Assembly (NCBI GenBank): GCA_023443515.1
Contig: JAEZUC010000157.1
Coordinates: 1-35,695, forward strand
Source of the DNA: Bacillota bacterium
Lineage (GTDB): Bacteria; Bacillota; Clostridia; Acetivibrionales; DSM-1351
DNA length: 35,695 nucleotides
Reading direction: 5' to 3'
Position numbers and translations under genes: made by a program. Shown here in pieces: positions 1-9,600 of the stretch. The notes under the pieces were generated by a model. It was given only the letters and a program-made list of their open reading frames with translations, was not told where the DNA came from and did not search any database. The stretch's first letter is position 1, and the number at the start of each line of letters is the position of its first letter.

Positions 1-480
1 ATTCTATCACCTTTTTCTAATATTTTAAAGTGCTAATTGCTGCTAATCGCTGGTGGGTCACGTTAACAGCATTTTATATAACATTGTATGGTCTATCTGT
101 AACATAGTTTCATATCTATGCGTAGGGGCGGAGCTATGCGGAACAGACTTTTATGAGGTAAATCAATATTAATTGGTATGTTGTATATTTATAAGTTGGA
201 AGAGAATATTTTACACAAAATTTAAAAGATAAAATAGATACCAGTTTATTTGAGCCATTTACTCCTTTTAATTAAACCATATTTGTTGAATCAAATTTGT
301 CTGAATAGTATTTCAGATACACTCAATAAGCTATTAGTAAATCTAATAATTCTATCAGTATAAAATATTCTTACACCAATGATTGCATAAGGAAGAGAAA
401 GGTTAATTTTACTTATAAATGTTTTATTGATAATACTAAAAAAGTAGCAACTGATATTTTAAATAAATGAGGGATGTTAA
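1..480. other. Non-coding leader upstream of the carboxylase/PKS operon
   Basis: I see no open reading frame of credible length, tRNA or rRNA in this stretch. It is very AT-rich apart from a G-rich patch around 121-141. Two repeats stand out: a tandem 10-bp repeat at 31-50 and a 7-bp direct repeat CTATGCG at 116-122 and 134-140. The segment ends in the GAGGGA ribosome binding site (469-474) of the first gene. The promoter of the operon probably lies here, but no -35/-10 pair is convincing enough to call. I recognise no known riboswitch consensus. Confidence 0.6.
31..50. repeat. Tandem 10-bp direct repeat in the leader
   Basis: TGCTAATTGC is followed directly by TGCTAATCGC, so nine of ten bases match. 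A spacing of one helical turn is compatible with a regulator binding site, but nothing else supports that. It could also be chance or the end of an element that starts left of the window. Confidence 0.4.
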
Positions 481-2022
481 GTGATAAAAAAAGTACTTGT
501 GGCTAATAGAGGTGAAATTGCAGTAAGAATTTTCAGAACACTGCGAGAAATGGAGATTTCTACTGTTGCAGTTTATTCAGATGACGACCGGGACAGTATG
601 TTTGTTAGATATGCAGATTACAGTTATCCTTTAGAAGGAAATTCTGCAAAAGATACATATATGAATATTGATAAAATAATTAGAATAGCTAAAGAAGCAA
701 AAGTTGATGCAATACACCCCGGATATGGTTTTTTATCTGAAAAAGAAGAATTCGCAAAAGCTGTTGAAGAGGCTGGGATTGTTTTTATTGGCCCCAGCGC
801 CCAAGTAATCAAATTGCTAGGCAATAAATTTGAAGCTCGAACTATAGCACAAAAGTTAAATATTCCAATAATCCCTGGCATAAACAGGGCTATCAATAAC
901 ATTGCGGAGGCAGAGCAAATTGCTGTCTCAATCGGATACCCGGTAATGATAAAGCCCGCTGCAGGTGGTGGCGGAAAGGGTATGTATATAGCAAAAAGTA
1001 AAGATGAATTGAAGGATGCCTTTTTCAAATCCCAGAGCTTGGCTGAATCACTTTTTCATAATGACTCAGTATTTATTGAGAGGTATTACACTGATGTTCA
1101 TCACATTGAGGTTCAACTTTTAGCAGATACATACGGTAATGTAGTGCACTTAGGAGAACGTGAATGCTCACTTCAAAGAAGATTTCAAAAGATAGTTGAA
1201 GAAGCACCTTGCTTGACTATTTCCCAAGAATTAAAAAATAAAATATTTGAATATGCAATTTCCATAGCTAAGGAAGTTAATTACACTAGTGCAGGAACAG
1301 TGGAATTTTTATATAGCAATGGAGAAGTATTCTTTTTAGAATTGAATACAAGAATACAAGTTGAACATGCTGTGACAGAAATGGTTACAGATATAGATAT
1401 CGTAAAAATGCAAGTATTGATAGCCGCAGGCAATGAACTGCCTATAAATCAAAATGATATAAGTTTTAAGGGGCATGCCATAGAGTGTAGAATTTATTCG
1501 GAAGATACAAGCAGTGGTTTTATGCCTTCATCAGGAGCCATAACATATTATCAAGCACCGGAGGGCCTGGGAGTAAGAGTAGATTCAGGAATAGGGCAGA
1601 ACTCTTTTATCAGTCATTACTATGATTCTATGATTGCAAAGTTAATAGTAAAAGGAAATACCAGGCAGGAAGCAATAGGCCGGATGAGCAGAGCATTAGA
1701 TGAGTATATAATTGAAGGTGTTAAAACAGATATTGATTATCTAAAGGCTATAATGGGAGATACATCATTTATAAATTTAGAGATAAATACTGATTATTTG
1801 AAAGAAAGACATGAAGATTTAATACTTTCAGCTGAAAAAACCAAACCCGGAAAAAAGGTCTATAATCAACAACACTATGAGTATAGTGAGTGTGTGCAAA
1901 TACAGGGTGAAAAAAGAATAGATGATAAAAATGAAATAATGAGCATAAATTCTAAGGAGAATTTGTTAGAGAAATTTATTGATGAAATCTCTATGCCGAG
2001 TGAACTTTTAATTGATGGCTAA
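481..2022 (+). CDS. accC: Biotin carboxylase subunit of acetyl-CoA carboxylase (first copy, with C-terminal tail)
   Basis: The protein is an ATP-grasp biotin carboxylase that carboxylates the biotin of BCCP with ATP and bicarbonate, the first half-reaction of malonyl-CoA synthesis. The N-terminus KKVLVANRGEIAVR, the glycine-rich ATP loop AAGGGGKGM (about residue 160) and the active-site strand ELNTRIQVEH are all present. Start is GTG 481 with GAGGGA six bases upstream; no better ATG exists. At 513 residues it is about 60 longer than usual bacterial AccC (about 450). The extra C-terminus (about 450-513) is charged and unrecognised. The usual QRRHQK reads QRRFQK (Phe235), and EHPVTE reads EHAVTE. 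It is the first gene of the operon and one of two AccC paralogues, separated by accB. Family assignment is sure. Its exact acyl-CoA system is inferred from the accB and accDA neighbours. Confidence 0.95.
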   Translation: MIKKVLVANRGEIAVRIFRTLREMEISTVAVYSDDDRDSMFVRYADYSYPLEGNSAKDTYMNIDKIIRIAKEAKVDAIHPGYGFLSEKEEFAKAVEEAGIVFIGPSAQVIKLLGNKFEARTIAQKLNIPIIPGINRAINNIAEAEQIAVSIGYPVMIKPAAGGGGKGMYIAKSKDELKDAFFKSQSLAESLFHNDSVFIERYYTDVHHIEVQLLADTYGNVVHLGERECSLQRRFQKIVEEAPCLTISQELKNKIFEYAISIAKEVNYTSAGTVEFLYSNGEVFFLELNTRIQVEHAVTEMVTDIDIVKMQVLIAAGNELPINQNDISFKGHAIECRIYSEDTSSGFMPSSGAITYYQAPEGLGVRVDSGIGQNSFISHYYDSMIAKLIVKGNTRQEAIGRMSRALDEYIIEGVKTDIDYLKAIMGDTSFINLEINTDYLKERHEDLILSAEKTKPGKKVYNQQHYEYSECVQIQGEKRIDDKNEIMSINSKENLLEKFIDEISMPSELLIDG

Positions 2023-2061
2023 ATAAATTTTTAAAAACAATAACAGATGCGGGGGAAAGTT

Positions 2062-2499
2062 ATGAATATAGAGCAGATAAAAGAATTGGTTAAAATTGTG
2101 AACTCTTCTAATGTTAATGTTATCGAGATTAATGAAGGTGATAGCAGAATAAGAATTGAAATGGAACGACAAAAAATTGAGTCTGTTTCAAAAAACGATT
2201 TTCAAATAAGTACTGCTATGAATAGTATTGAAGTTAATGCTGATTCAGTATCTGTAAACACGTCCACAAAGGAGATAAAAGCTCCTATGGTTGGAATATT
2301 CTATACTGCACCTAGTGCCAAAGACAAGAACTTTGTGGCAACAGGAGACAAAGTTAAAAAGGGACAAGTGGTTTGTATTATTGAAGCCATGAAATTGTTC
2401 AATGAGATTGTTGCCGAAGAAGATGGTGAAATAGTAGAAATATGTGCTCAAAACGGTGATGTAGTTGAATTTGGACAGCCAATTTTCAGATATATATAA
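2062..2499 (+). CDS. accB: Biotin carboxyl carrier protein of acetyl-CoA carboxylase
   Basis: This small carrier swings carboxybiotin between biotin carboxylase and carboxyltransferase. The C-terminal half is a biotinyl domain with the biotinylation site EAMKLFNEI; the acceptor Lys is residue 111 of 145. The N-terminal helix (MNIEQIKELVKIV) is typical of AccB, followed by a flexible middle. I chose ATG 2062 over the in-frame ATG 2047 because the strong GGGGGAAAG at 2051-2059 lies inside the longer version and is correctly spaced for 2062. The gene lies between two biotin carboxylase genes, so one carrier must serve both or pair mainly with one. A biotin protein ligase is not in the window and is presumably the housekeeping one. 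Confidence 0.96.
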   Translation: MNIEQIKELVKIVNSSNVNVIEINEGDSRIRIEMERQKIESVSKNDFQISTAMNSIEVNADSVSVNTSTKEIKAPMVGIFYTAPSAKDKNFVATGDKVKKGQVVCIIEAMKLFNEIVAEEDGEIVEICAQNGDVVEFGQPIFRYI

Positions 2500-2517
2500 T
2501 ATTTCGCGGAGGTAAAT

Positions 2518-3894
2518 ATGTTTAATAAAATACTTATTGCAAACCGTGGTGAAATAGCTGTTCGAATAATACGTGCATGTAAAGAAATGGGAATATCTAC
2601 AGTAGCAGTATTTTCTGAAGCAGATAGGCACGCATTGCATGTAACACTGGCTGATGAAAGCTATTGTATAGGTCCTGCTCAAACCGGCAAGAGCTATTTG
2701 AATATGGTAGCAATTATTACAGTCGCTATTGCTTGCAACGCTCAAGCGATACATCCTGGTTATGGACTATTATCCGAAAACACTAAATTTGCATCTCTAT
2801 GTGAAAAGTGTAACATTGTTTTTATTGGACCTAGTGCAGATATAATATCAAAAATGGGCGACAAGGATAACGCCAGACGAATTATGCAAAATGCTTTAAT
2901 CCCAGTAATTCCAGGTAGTGATATTATTGAAAACCCTAAGGATGCCATTAAAATTGCTAACGAAATAGGTTATCCTTTACTTATAAAGGCAAGAGCTGGC
3001 GGTGGAGGAAAAGGTATAAGGATTGTATATAACGAAAATGAGTTTGAAAGTGCATACCTTACTGCATCATCAGAGGCAAAAAGTGCTTTTGGAGATGGTG
3101 CGTGCTATATAGAAAAATTTCTTTCTCCGGTTAAGCATGTAGAAATGCAGATATTATGTGATAACTATGGTAAAGTTATTTGCCTTGGAGAAAGAGAATG
3201 CTCATTACAGAGAAAACACCAAAAGATAATAGAGGAAAGTCCTTCTACCGCAATTGACACAAAGCTAAGGAAGAAAATGATGGAAGTATCCGTAAAAGTG
3301 GCGAAAGCTACTAACTATACCGGTGTGGGAACAGTAGAATATTTGCTTGATAAAGACAGTAATTTTTATTTCATGGAAATGAATACCAGGCTTCAAGTGG
3401 AGCACCCGGTAACTGAAATGGTTACAGGAATAGATATTGTAAAATGGCAGATACGTATTGCGGCAGGAATGCCTCTAGATTTTGAACAAGAAAACGTTCA
3501 GTTTAAAGGCCATTGTATTGAATGCAGAATAAATGCAGAAAATCCGCTAATGAATTTCAGGCCAAGTAGTGGAAAGATCTCTCTTTTACATATTCCCGGC
3601 GGGCCATGGGTAAGGTTTGATACGGCTATATATCAAGATTATTATATTCCACCATTCTATGACTCCATGTTAGGAAAGCTAATAGTATACGGCAGGACAA
3701 GGGAAGAGTCTATCAGAAAGATGATGGTGGCTTTATCTGAATTAGTTATTGAGGGTATAGATCATAATAGTTTACTTCATATGAATATTATATCAAGTCA
3801 GGTATTCAAAGAAGGTAGCTATTCTACAGACCCAATTCACATCACAAATATTTTAAATGAAATGGAAAATGGGAATGGAGCAACCATATGCTAA
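2518..3894 (+). CDS. accC: Biotin carboxylase subunit of acetyl-CoA carboxylase (second copy)
   Basis: This second ATP-grasp biotin carboxylase (458 residues, the usual family length) is more canonical than the copy at 481. It has ARAGGGGKGIRI for the ATP loop, QRKHQK with the usual His (residue 234), EMNTRLQVEHPVTE for the catalytic Glu/Arg/Gln/Glu set, and PPFYDSMLGKL near the end. GGAGG lies just upstream of ATG 2518, 18 bp after accB. The end overlaps accD by 7 bp, which suggests translational coupling. This copy most likely forms the working complex with AccB, AccD and AccA. Two divergent accC genes in one operon is unusual; see findings. Confidence 0.96.
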   Translation: MFNKILIANRGEIAVRIIRACKEMGISTVAVFSEADRHALHVTLADESYCIGPAQTGKSYLNMVAIITVAIACNAQAIHPGYGLLSENTKFASLCEKCNIVFIGPSADIISKMGDKDNARRIMQNALIPVIPGSDIIENPKDAIKIANEIGYPLLIKARAGGGGKGIRIVYNENEFESAYLTASSEAKSAFGDGACYIEKFLSPVKHVEMQILCDNYGKVICLGERECSLQRKHQKIIEESPSTAIDTKLRKKMMEVSVKVAKATNYTGVGTVEYLLDKDSNFYFMEMNTRLQVEHPVTEMVTGIDIVKWQIRIAAGMPLDFEQENVQFKGHCIECRINAENPLMNFRPSSGKISLLHIPGGPWVRFDTAIYQDYYIPPFYDSMLGKLIVYGRTREESIRKMMVALSELVIEGIDHNSLLHMNIISSQVFKEGSYSTDPIHITNILNEMENGNGATIC

Positions 3895-4754
3895 AAAAAT
3901 TATCATTTAAAAAACTCGAACTCAAACCGGAACTTGAGTATAAAAATGAATCAAAATTAGTTCCTTGTGCACCTAAAGAACTGTTATTGATTTGTCCAAA
4001 ATGCAAAGAGACATTACTAAAGAGTGAACTTGCTGATAATCTTGAAGTTTGCCGGGAATGTGGGTATCACTTCAGAATAAGTGCAAGAAAAAGGATAGGC
4101 ATAACAGTAGATAATGACACATTTGTAGAGTATGATAGAGAACTCAAATCTAAGAATATATTAGATTTTCCTGGATATGACGATAAGTTGAAGACGGCAA
4201 TAGAAGAAAATGGCGAAAATGAAGCTGTAATTTGTGGTATTGGTAAAATAGAAGGCTTTGAATGTGCTGTTTTTGCTATGGAACCATTTTTTATGATGGG
4301 AAGCATGGGCTGTGTTGTTGGAGAAAAGATAGCCAGGCTTTTTGAACTGGCAACTGATAAATCAATTCCTGTTATAGGTTTTACCGTCTCAGGTGGAGCC
4401 AGGATGCAAGAGGGCATAATGTCCTTGATGCAGATGGCAAAAATAAGCGGAGCTGTAAAGAGACACAGTAATAATAGAAATTTGTATGTAGCCGTACTAA
4501 CAGATCCGACCACCGGAGGAGTAACAGCAAGTTTTGCGATGCAGGGAGATATTATTGTTAGTGAGCCGGATACACTAATAGGGTTTGCCGGTCCTAGAGT
4601 AATTGAACAAACAATCAGAAGATCACTTCCGGATGGATTTCAAAAGGCAGAATTTCTTATGGAAAAAGGGTTTATAGACAATATTGTAAACAGGAATGAG
4701 CTTAAGAAATACTTAGGAAATATATTAATGTTGCATAATATGGAGGCGAGATAA
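3888..4754 (+). CDS. accD: Acetyl-CoA carboxylase carboxyltransferase, beta subunit
   Basis: AccD and AccA together transfer CO2 from carboxybiotin to acetyl-CoA, giving malonyl-CoA. The N-terminal four-cysteine zinc ribbon typical of AccD is visible as CPKC at 36-39 and CREC at 55-58. The crotonase-like core follows, with SGGARMQEG and PTTGGVTASFA. Length (288) is normal. ATG 3888 overlaps the end of accC by 7 bp and is preceded by GGAG. The stop codon shares one base with the accA start (TAATG), the usual coupling for these two subunits. The position inside a PKS cluster suggests a dedicated malonyl-CoA supply. Confidence 0.97.
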   Translation: MLKKLSFKKLELKPELEYKNESKLVPCAPKELLLICPKCKETLLKSELADNLEVCRECGYHFRISARKRIGITVDNDTFVEYDRELKSKNILDFPGYDDKLKTAIEENGENEAVICGIGKIEGFECAVFAMEPFFMMGSMGCVVGEKIARLFELATDKSIPVIGFTVSGGARMQEGIMSLMQMAKISGAVKRHSNNRNLYVAVLTDPTTGGVTASFAMQGDIIVSEPDTLIGFAGPRVIEQTIRRSLPDGFQKAEFLMEKGFIDNIVNRNELKKYLGNILMLHNMEAR

Positions 4755-5539
4755 TGAGCGCTTACGATAAGGTATTGGCGGCAAGGTCAAAAGATCGTCC
4801 CACATCAAAAGAATATATCAAGAATATTTTTACTAACTTTACCGAATTTCATGGTGACAAACGATTCGGGGATGACAATGCTGTAGTTGCAGGAATCGGC
4901 TTGCTTGGAAATAGACCGGTTACAGTAATAGCATTAGAAAAAGGCCAAGATACTAAAGAAAGACTAAGCAGAAACTTTGGGTCTGCTCATCCGGAGGGCT
5001 ATAGGAAAGCTCTCAGGCAGATGAAGTTAGCTGAAAAGTTTAACAGGCCGGTAGTTTGCTTTATAGACACCTCCGGGGCATATTGTGGCATTGGTGCCGA
5101 GGAAAGAGGACAAGGACAGGCGATAGCTGAAAACCTAATAACAATGATTGATTTGAAGGTACCCATTATCTCAATTCTTATAGGAGAAGGTGGTAGCGGT
5201 GGTGCTTTGGCATTGGCAGTAGCTGATGAGGTTTGGATGCTGGAAAACGCAATATATTCCGTAATTTCGCCGGAAGGCTGTGCTAGCATTTTGTGGAAGG
5301 ACCCGGCTAGAGTAAAAGAAGTAGCGGAATGTCTTAAACTTACCGCAGATGATTTGTATTCTCTTGGAGTTATTGATATGGTAATCAAGGAGAATAATGG
5401 TGATTTTAATCATGTATACGAGGATTTAAGTAATAAAATCTTAGATAATATTAATAAATACTATGAGTTATCTGTAGATATGCTTGTAAACATGAGATAC
5501 GAAAAATATCAAAGATTGGGAAAAATAATAACTCAATAG
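4754..5539 (+). CDS. accA: Acetyl-CoA carboxylase carboxyltransferase, alpha subunit
   Basis: This is the alpha partner of AccD. It shows the alpha-subunit hallmarks FHGDKRFGDD, SGAYCGIGAEERGQGQ (the glycine-rich oxyanion region) and GEGGSGGALALAVAD. At 261 residues it lacks most of the extra helices found in the 319-residue E. coli protein. The start ATG 4754 overlaps the accD stop by one base, with GGAGG in the end of accD. It closes the carboxylase block. The 129 bp that follow are the longest gap after the leader, so an internal promoter could lie there. Confidence 0.97.
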   Translation: MSAYDKVLAARSKDRPTSKEYIKNIFTNFTEFHGDKRFGDDNAVVAGIGLLGNRPVTVIALEKGQDTKERLSRNFGSAHPEGYRKALRQMKLAEKFNRPVVCFIDTSGAYCGIGAEERGQGQAIAENLITMIDLKVPIISILIGEGGSGGALALAVADEVWMLENAIYSVISPEGCASILWKDPARVKEVAECLKLTADDLYSLGVIDMVIKENNGDFNHVYEDLSNKILDNINKYYELSVDMLVNMRYEKYQRLGKIITQ

Positions 5540-5668
5540 ACAAACGCGTCCAATTATAAAAATCTTTCATGTCTTGTAAACAATTTAACAACTTATGGTA
5601 GACTCTCTTATAAGAATGAAAAAAGATTCCTTAAATGGGTGAAAGTAATAACAGGGAGGATACTAAAG
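5540..5668 (+). other. Spacer between the carboxylase block and the PKS accessory genes
   Basis: This is the largest intergenic gap after the leader. There is no gene-like frame and no stem followed by a T-run, so I do not see a terminator. TTGTAA (about 5575) and nearby TA-rich hexamers could form a weak promoter, but the spacing is poor. An imperfect CTTAT/ATAAG inverted repeat lies around 5590-5612. The segment ends with GGGAGG at 5654-5659, which decides the start of the next gene. Confidence 0.4.
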
Positions 5669-6625
5669 ATGTATCACGGTAAGAAAATAGTATTTATGTT
5701 TTCAGGACAGGGATCACAATTCTTAGAAATGGGAGAGAATCTATATAATACTAATTTGAGAATTAAGTATTATATGGATTATCTTGATAATATCTTCTTT
5801 TTAAATACCAATATGTCATTTGTCGATGAGATGTATAAAAAGAAAAATTCAGACTTACTCTTTAACGATGTTGGGTTTGGTTGTGCAGTACTGTTTGCAG
5901 TTCAGTATTCTTTAGCGAAGGTGCTGATGGAAAATAATGTAGAGCCGGACTTATTATTGGGAACGAGTTTAGGTGAGTTTGTAGCGCTAACTGTTTCAGG
6001 GGTATTAGAACCTGAGGCGGCTATTATGTATGTATATAGAGTTACCAGTTATATACAAGCTAGGGTTGAACCCAGTAGAATGTTGACCGTCATCGGAAAT
6101 ATAAATAAAGATTATATTAATGATAGATATGCCAATGGGTATGGTTGTATCGGGGCATATAATCATGATAATCATTTTATTGTATCAGGACTAACGGAAG
6201 AAGTGCAAAAATTAAATAACTATTATGAAGAGCGGAATTATTTGACGGTTTTATTACCTACAAAGGTGGGTTTCCACAATCCGAATTTGATTAAACCATA
6301 TAAAGAAAGCTGTTGTCAATTTTTAGATCAATTAAAAATTTATAAGCCTACTATTGAAGTTATTTCTACTATGACTGCAAAGAGAGTAGATTATGTAAAT
6401 GGCGAATATCTATTTAATATTTTATCTGAACCAATCAGATTTAGCGATTCTATAAAATGTATTGAAAAAGCATCAGTTCCGACTACACTGATGGATTTAG
6501 GGCCAATGGCTACTCTGGAAGGGTTTTCCAATAAAATCATCACAAGTGACTCAATATCGACTTATGCATTTATGAGCTTAGCAGGGGATAATTTGCATAG
6601 TTTTCTTTCTGACAAAATAAATTAA
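5669..6625 (+). CDS. Stand-alone AT-fold protein, probable proofreading acyl hydrolase of the trans-AT PKS
   Basis: The 318 residues have the malonyl-CoA:ACP transacylase fold, starting FMFSGQGSQF. The nucleophile elbow is GTSLGE with Ser100, where malonyl transferases have GHSLGE. The catalytic His203 is present in VGFHNPN. The Arg that grips the malonyl carboxylate (RGxxMQ in FabD) is missing: this stretch reads VTSYIQ. In trans-AT clusters such divergent stand-alone ATs, with PedC as the studied example, are acyl hydrolases that free stalled acyl chains from carrier proteins. A separate AT at 14628 keeps the His and Arg, so it is the better malonyl loader. ATG 5669 is chosen for GGGAGG ten bases upstream; the in-frame GTG at 5639 has no such site. 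Alternatively it loads an unusual non-carboxylated starter. Confidence 0.85.
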   Translation: MYHGKKIVFMFSGQGSQFLEMGENLYNTNLRIKYYMDYLDNIFFLNTNMSFVDEMYKKKNSDLLFNDVGFGCAVLFAVQYSLAKVLMENNVEPDLLLGTSLGEFVALTVSGVLEPEAAIMYVYRVTSYIQARVEPSRMLTVIGNINKDYINDRYANGYGCIGAYNHDNHFIVSGLTEEVQKLNNYYEERNYLTVLLPTKVGFHNPNLIKPYKESCCQFLDQLKIYKPTIEVISTMTAKRVDYVNGEYLFNILSEPIRFSDSIKCIEKASVPTTLMDLGPMATLEGFSNKIITSDSISTYAFMSLAGDNLHSFLSDKIN

Positions 6626-6679
6626 AATTTAATACTATACACTACTGTTTTATAAGAGAATGTGAATTGGGGTAATTAT

Positions 6680-9600
6680 ATGAATAAAAGAGAAATATAT
6701 AGTATGGTTTTTCGTCATGAAATTAGTGCAGAAGAAGCATTAAAGTTACTTGAAAATAGTGTGAATGAAGAGGAGTGTGTTCATTTTCCGCTTTCATCTA
6801 TTCAAAAGCCATTATGGTTAAGTAATATTATGTATCCTGATAATAGTGCATATAATTTGTCAGTCCCTATTATCATAAACGAAGAAGTCAATGAAGAAAT
6901 CCTTTTAAAAACTTGCTCTTACATAGTTTCACTGCATGGAAATTTGAGAACTGTGTTTTCAAATTGTACAGAAATTGAAAATGGTGAACCATATCAAACT
7001 GTTCGAGAAGATAATGGCTTTGCATATGAATATTTTGATATTACAAATGAAACATTTGACAGTCAGAAAGAAATAGTTTTATCAGTATACAAGCGTCCTT
7101 TTGAATTAGCAAAGGATTATGGTCTTAGAGTATGCAATTTTAAAATCGAAAAAGAAAAACATCTGGTTCTTTTAGTGACTCACCATATTCTTGCTGATGG
7201 GCCGTCACTAACCATATTGGCAAGTCATTTTGTAGAAGCTTACTGTACTTACAAAATGGGCGAAACCATAAGAATTCAAAAGCCTAAGGCAAACTACAAG
7301 GAGTTTGTTGAGTGGCAGGAAAATATGCTCTTATCGGATTTTGGAAAAGAAGCAGAAGAATTCTGGATGAAAAAATTGAATAATGATTTTAATGGCATAG
7401 ATTTACCAAAAGAAAACCTGCAAAATAAAGAAATAACTTTTGAAGGTGAAACGATACTAAAAGGCATTGATTATTTAACCCTTAAGAAATTAAGGGAGAC
7501 AGCAGATGAGTTTGGTGTTTCTTTATATGTATTAACCTTAGGTGCATTTTTTGTGTTGCTAAATAGATACTCGGGACAGGAAAAATTACAAGTCGGAACG
7601 CCCATGTATGGTAGGCCAAGTTCAAAGTTTTCTGACTGCATAGGCTTTTTCTCTAATACTGTACCTGTTTTTACAGAAATACCCTCAGAGGAGAAGTTTA
7701 AGGTTTTTGTTTCCAATCTTAAAAAAGAGATAATGGATATTATGCGTTATAGTACATATCCATTTTTAAATGTTGCAGGGAAGTTGGGTAAAACTACAGA
7801 CAATATGTATACTATTGTATTTGCAGTTCAATCCTTTCTAAAAGAATTAGGAAGACACCAACTTGATAATTTCGGAAGCAAGAGCGAACAAGATACGGAA
7901 TTAGTTAACAGCATACAACAAGAAGGCGTATTTGACATATTTCTTGAATTGCAAGAACAACAGGATAATGCAGCACTTGCTATAAAATATAAAAAAGGTT
8001 CCTTTAGTAAAGAATTTATAGATCAATTTGGTGAAAATTATATTTACCTCCTAAATGATATTTGTAGCAGTCCCGAAAAATTGATTTATCAACTTGATTG
8101 CGTTTGTAAAGAAGAGAAGGATTATTTATTGAATGTAATAAACAATACGGATAAAAAGTTTGAGCAACTGTGTGTTCATGAAATAATTGACCAATATGGA
8201 GATATGCTTCCCAATAAAACAGCGGTAGTGTTTAAGGGGAGTATGCTTACTTATGCACAATTAAGAGATGAGAGCAATTATCTGGCTCATTTATTAGTTG
8301 AAAGAGGAGTAAAAAAGGGAGATATAGTAGGCGTTTATATGGATAGATCAGCAGAGGTAATCATTTCTATGCTGGCGTTGTTTAAGATTGGTGCAGTTTA
8401 TCTTCCATATGACACAAAGCTTCCATTGGACAGATTTAGTTATATTATCGGTGAAACTGCTATGAATATAGTACTAACTAACGATAATAGACTTCAATTT
8501 ATTAATGACCAGATAACCAAGCTATCTGTTGAATCTGAGCTTCGTAATAGAAAGAGTAGTATTCCTGGGGTAGTGTATAAGAGTGAAACAAGTTTAGAAG
8601 ATTTAGCATATATGATTTATACATCAGGATCTACAGGAAACCCAAAAGGAGTTCAAGTTTGGCAGAACAGTTTATCTAATATTATTCAGTCTATGATAAT
8701 AGAGCCTGGGGTCTCAAGTAGTGACTATACGATTACAATTGCTTCCATAAGTTTTGACATGTCACTTTTAGAGATATTACCCATCTTATGTGCCGGCGGT
8801 ACAATTGAGATGCTTACATCCGATATTATTGATGATCAGATAGCTCTGACTAAAAAATTACATGACATACCGGTCACATATTTCTGTGCAACTCCTTCCC
8901 TGTATGAGATTTTATTTGTTACAGGATTTAATAGCAAAACTATGACCAGAGCATGGGTTGCAGGTGATGCACTAAATAATAGTCTGGCTCAAAAGATGAT
9001 AGATTTATATGGTGTTGTTTGGAATATGTGCGGGCCAACGGAAGCAGCAATTATTACATCAATTCAAAAAATAACTGATGCCCGGAAGGTAGGCATAGGA
9101 AAGCCAATTCACAATTATCAAATTTATATTTTAGATAGTTATCATCAACTGCTCCCCAAGGGTGCTAAAGGGGAATTGTATATAGGAGGAGCAGGTATTA
9201 ATCAACCATGCTATTACAAGCAAGATGAGCTAAATAGTAAAAAATTTATTCAGAATCCTTTTTTGAAAGATAGCTATTTGCATTGTAGTGGAGATTTAGT
9301 TTCATTTATGGATGATGATAATTTGAAATACTATTGTAGAATTGATGGCATGGTAAAATTCCGAGGCTTAAGAATTGAGCTGGAAGAAATTGATAATCAA
9401 ATATTGAAGATAGATTATATACGTAATAGTGCAACTGTAATCAGGAAAGATAGTTCTAACCATTCGGAAATAGTAACCTTTGTTATATTAAAATCAATTA
9501 AATCAGATATAGATGCGAGTGCAATTTCAGCAATTATTGGTAAATGGTTGCCAGCTTATATGTTACCAAGCTATTACGTTATACTGGAGGAAATGCCTTT

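Noticed and set aside
41..70. T-box-like GGTGGG after the tandem repeat
   Set aside because: The conserved GGTGGNACCGCG antiterminator sequence is not there, and no following terminator stem with a T-run is visible.
281..460. Promoter hexamers such as TTGAAT/TATTTC (286-314) and TTGATA (427)
   Set aside because: Matches to the -10 consensus or the spacing are too poor to stand out from AT-rich background.
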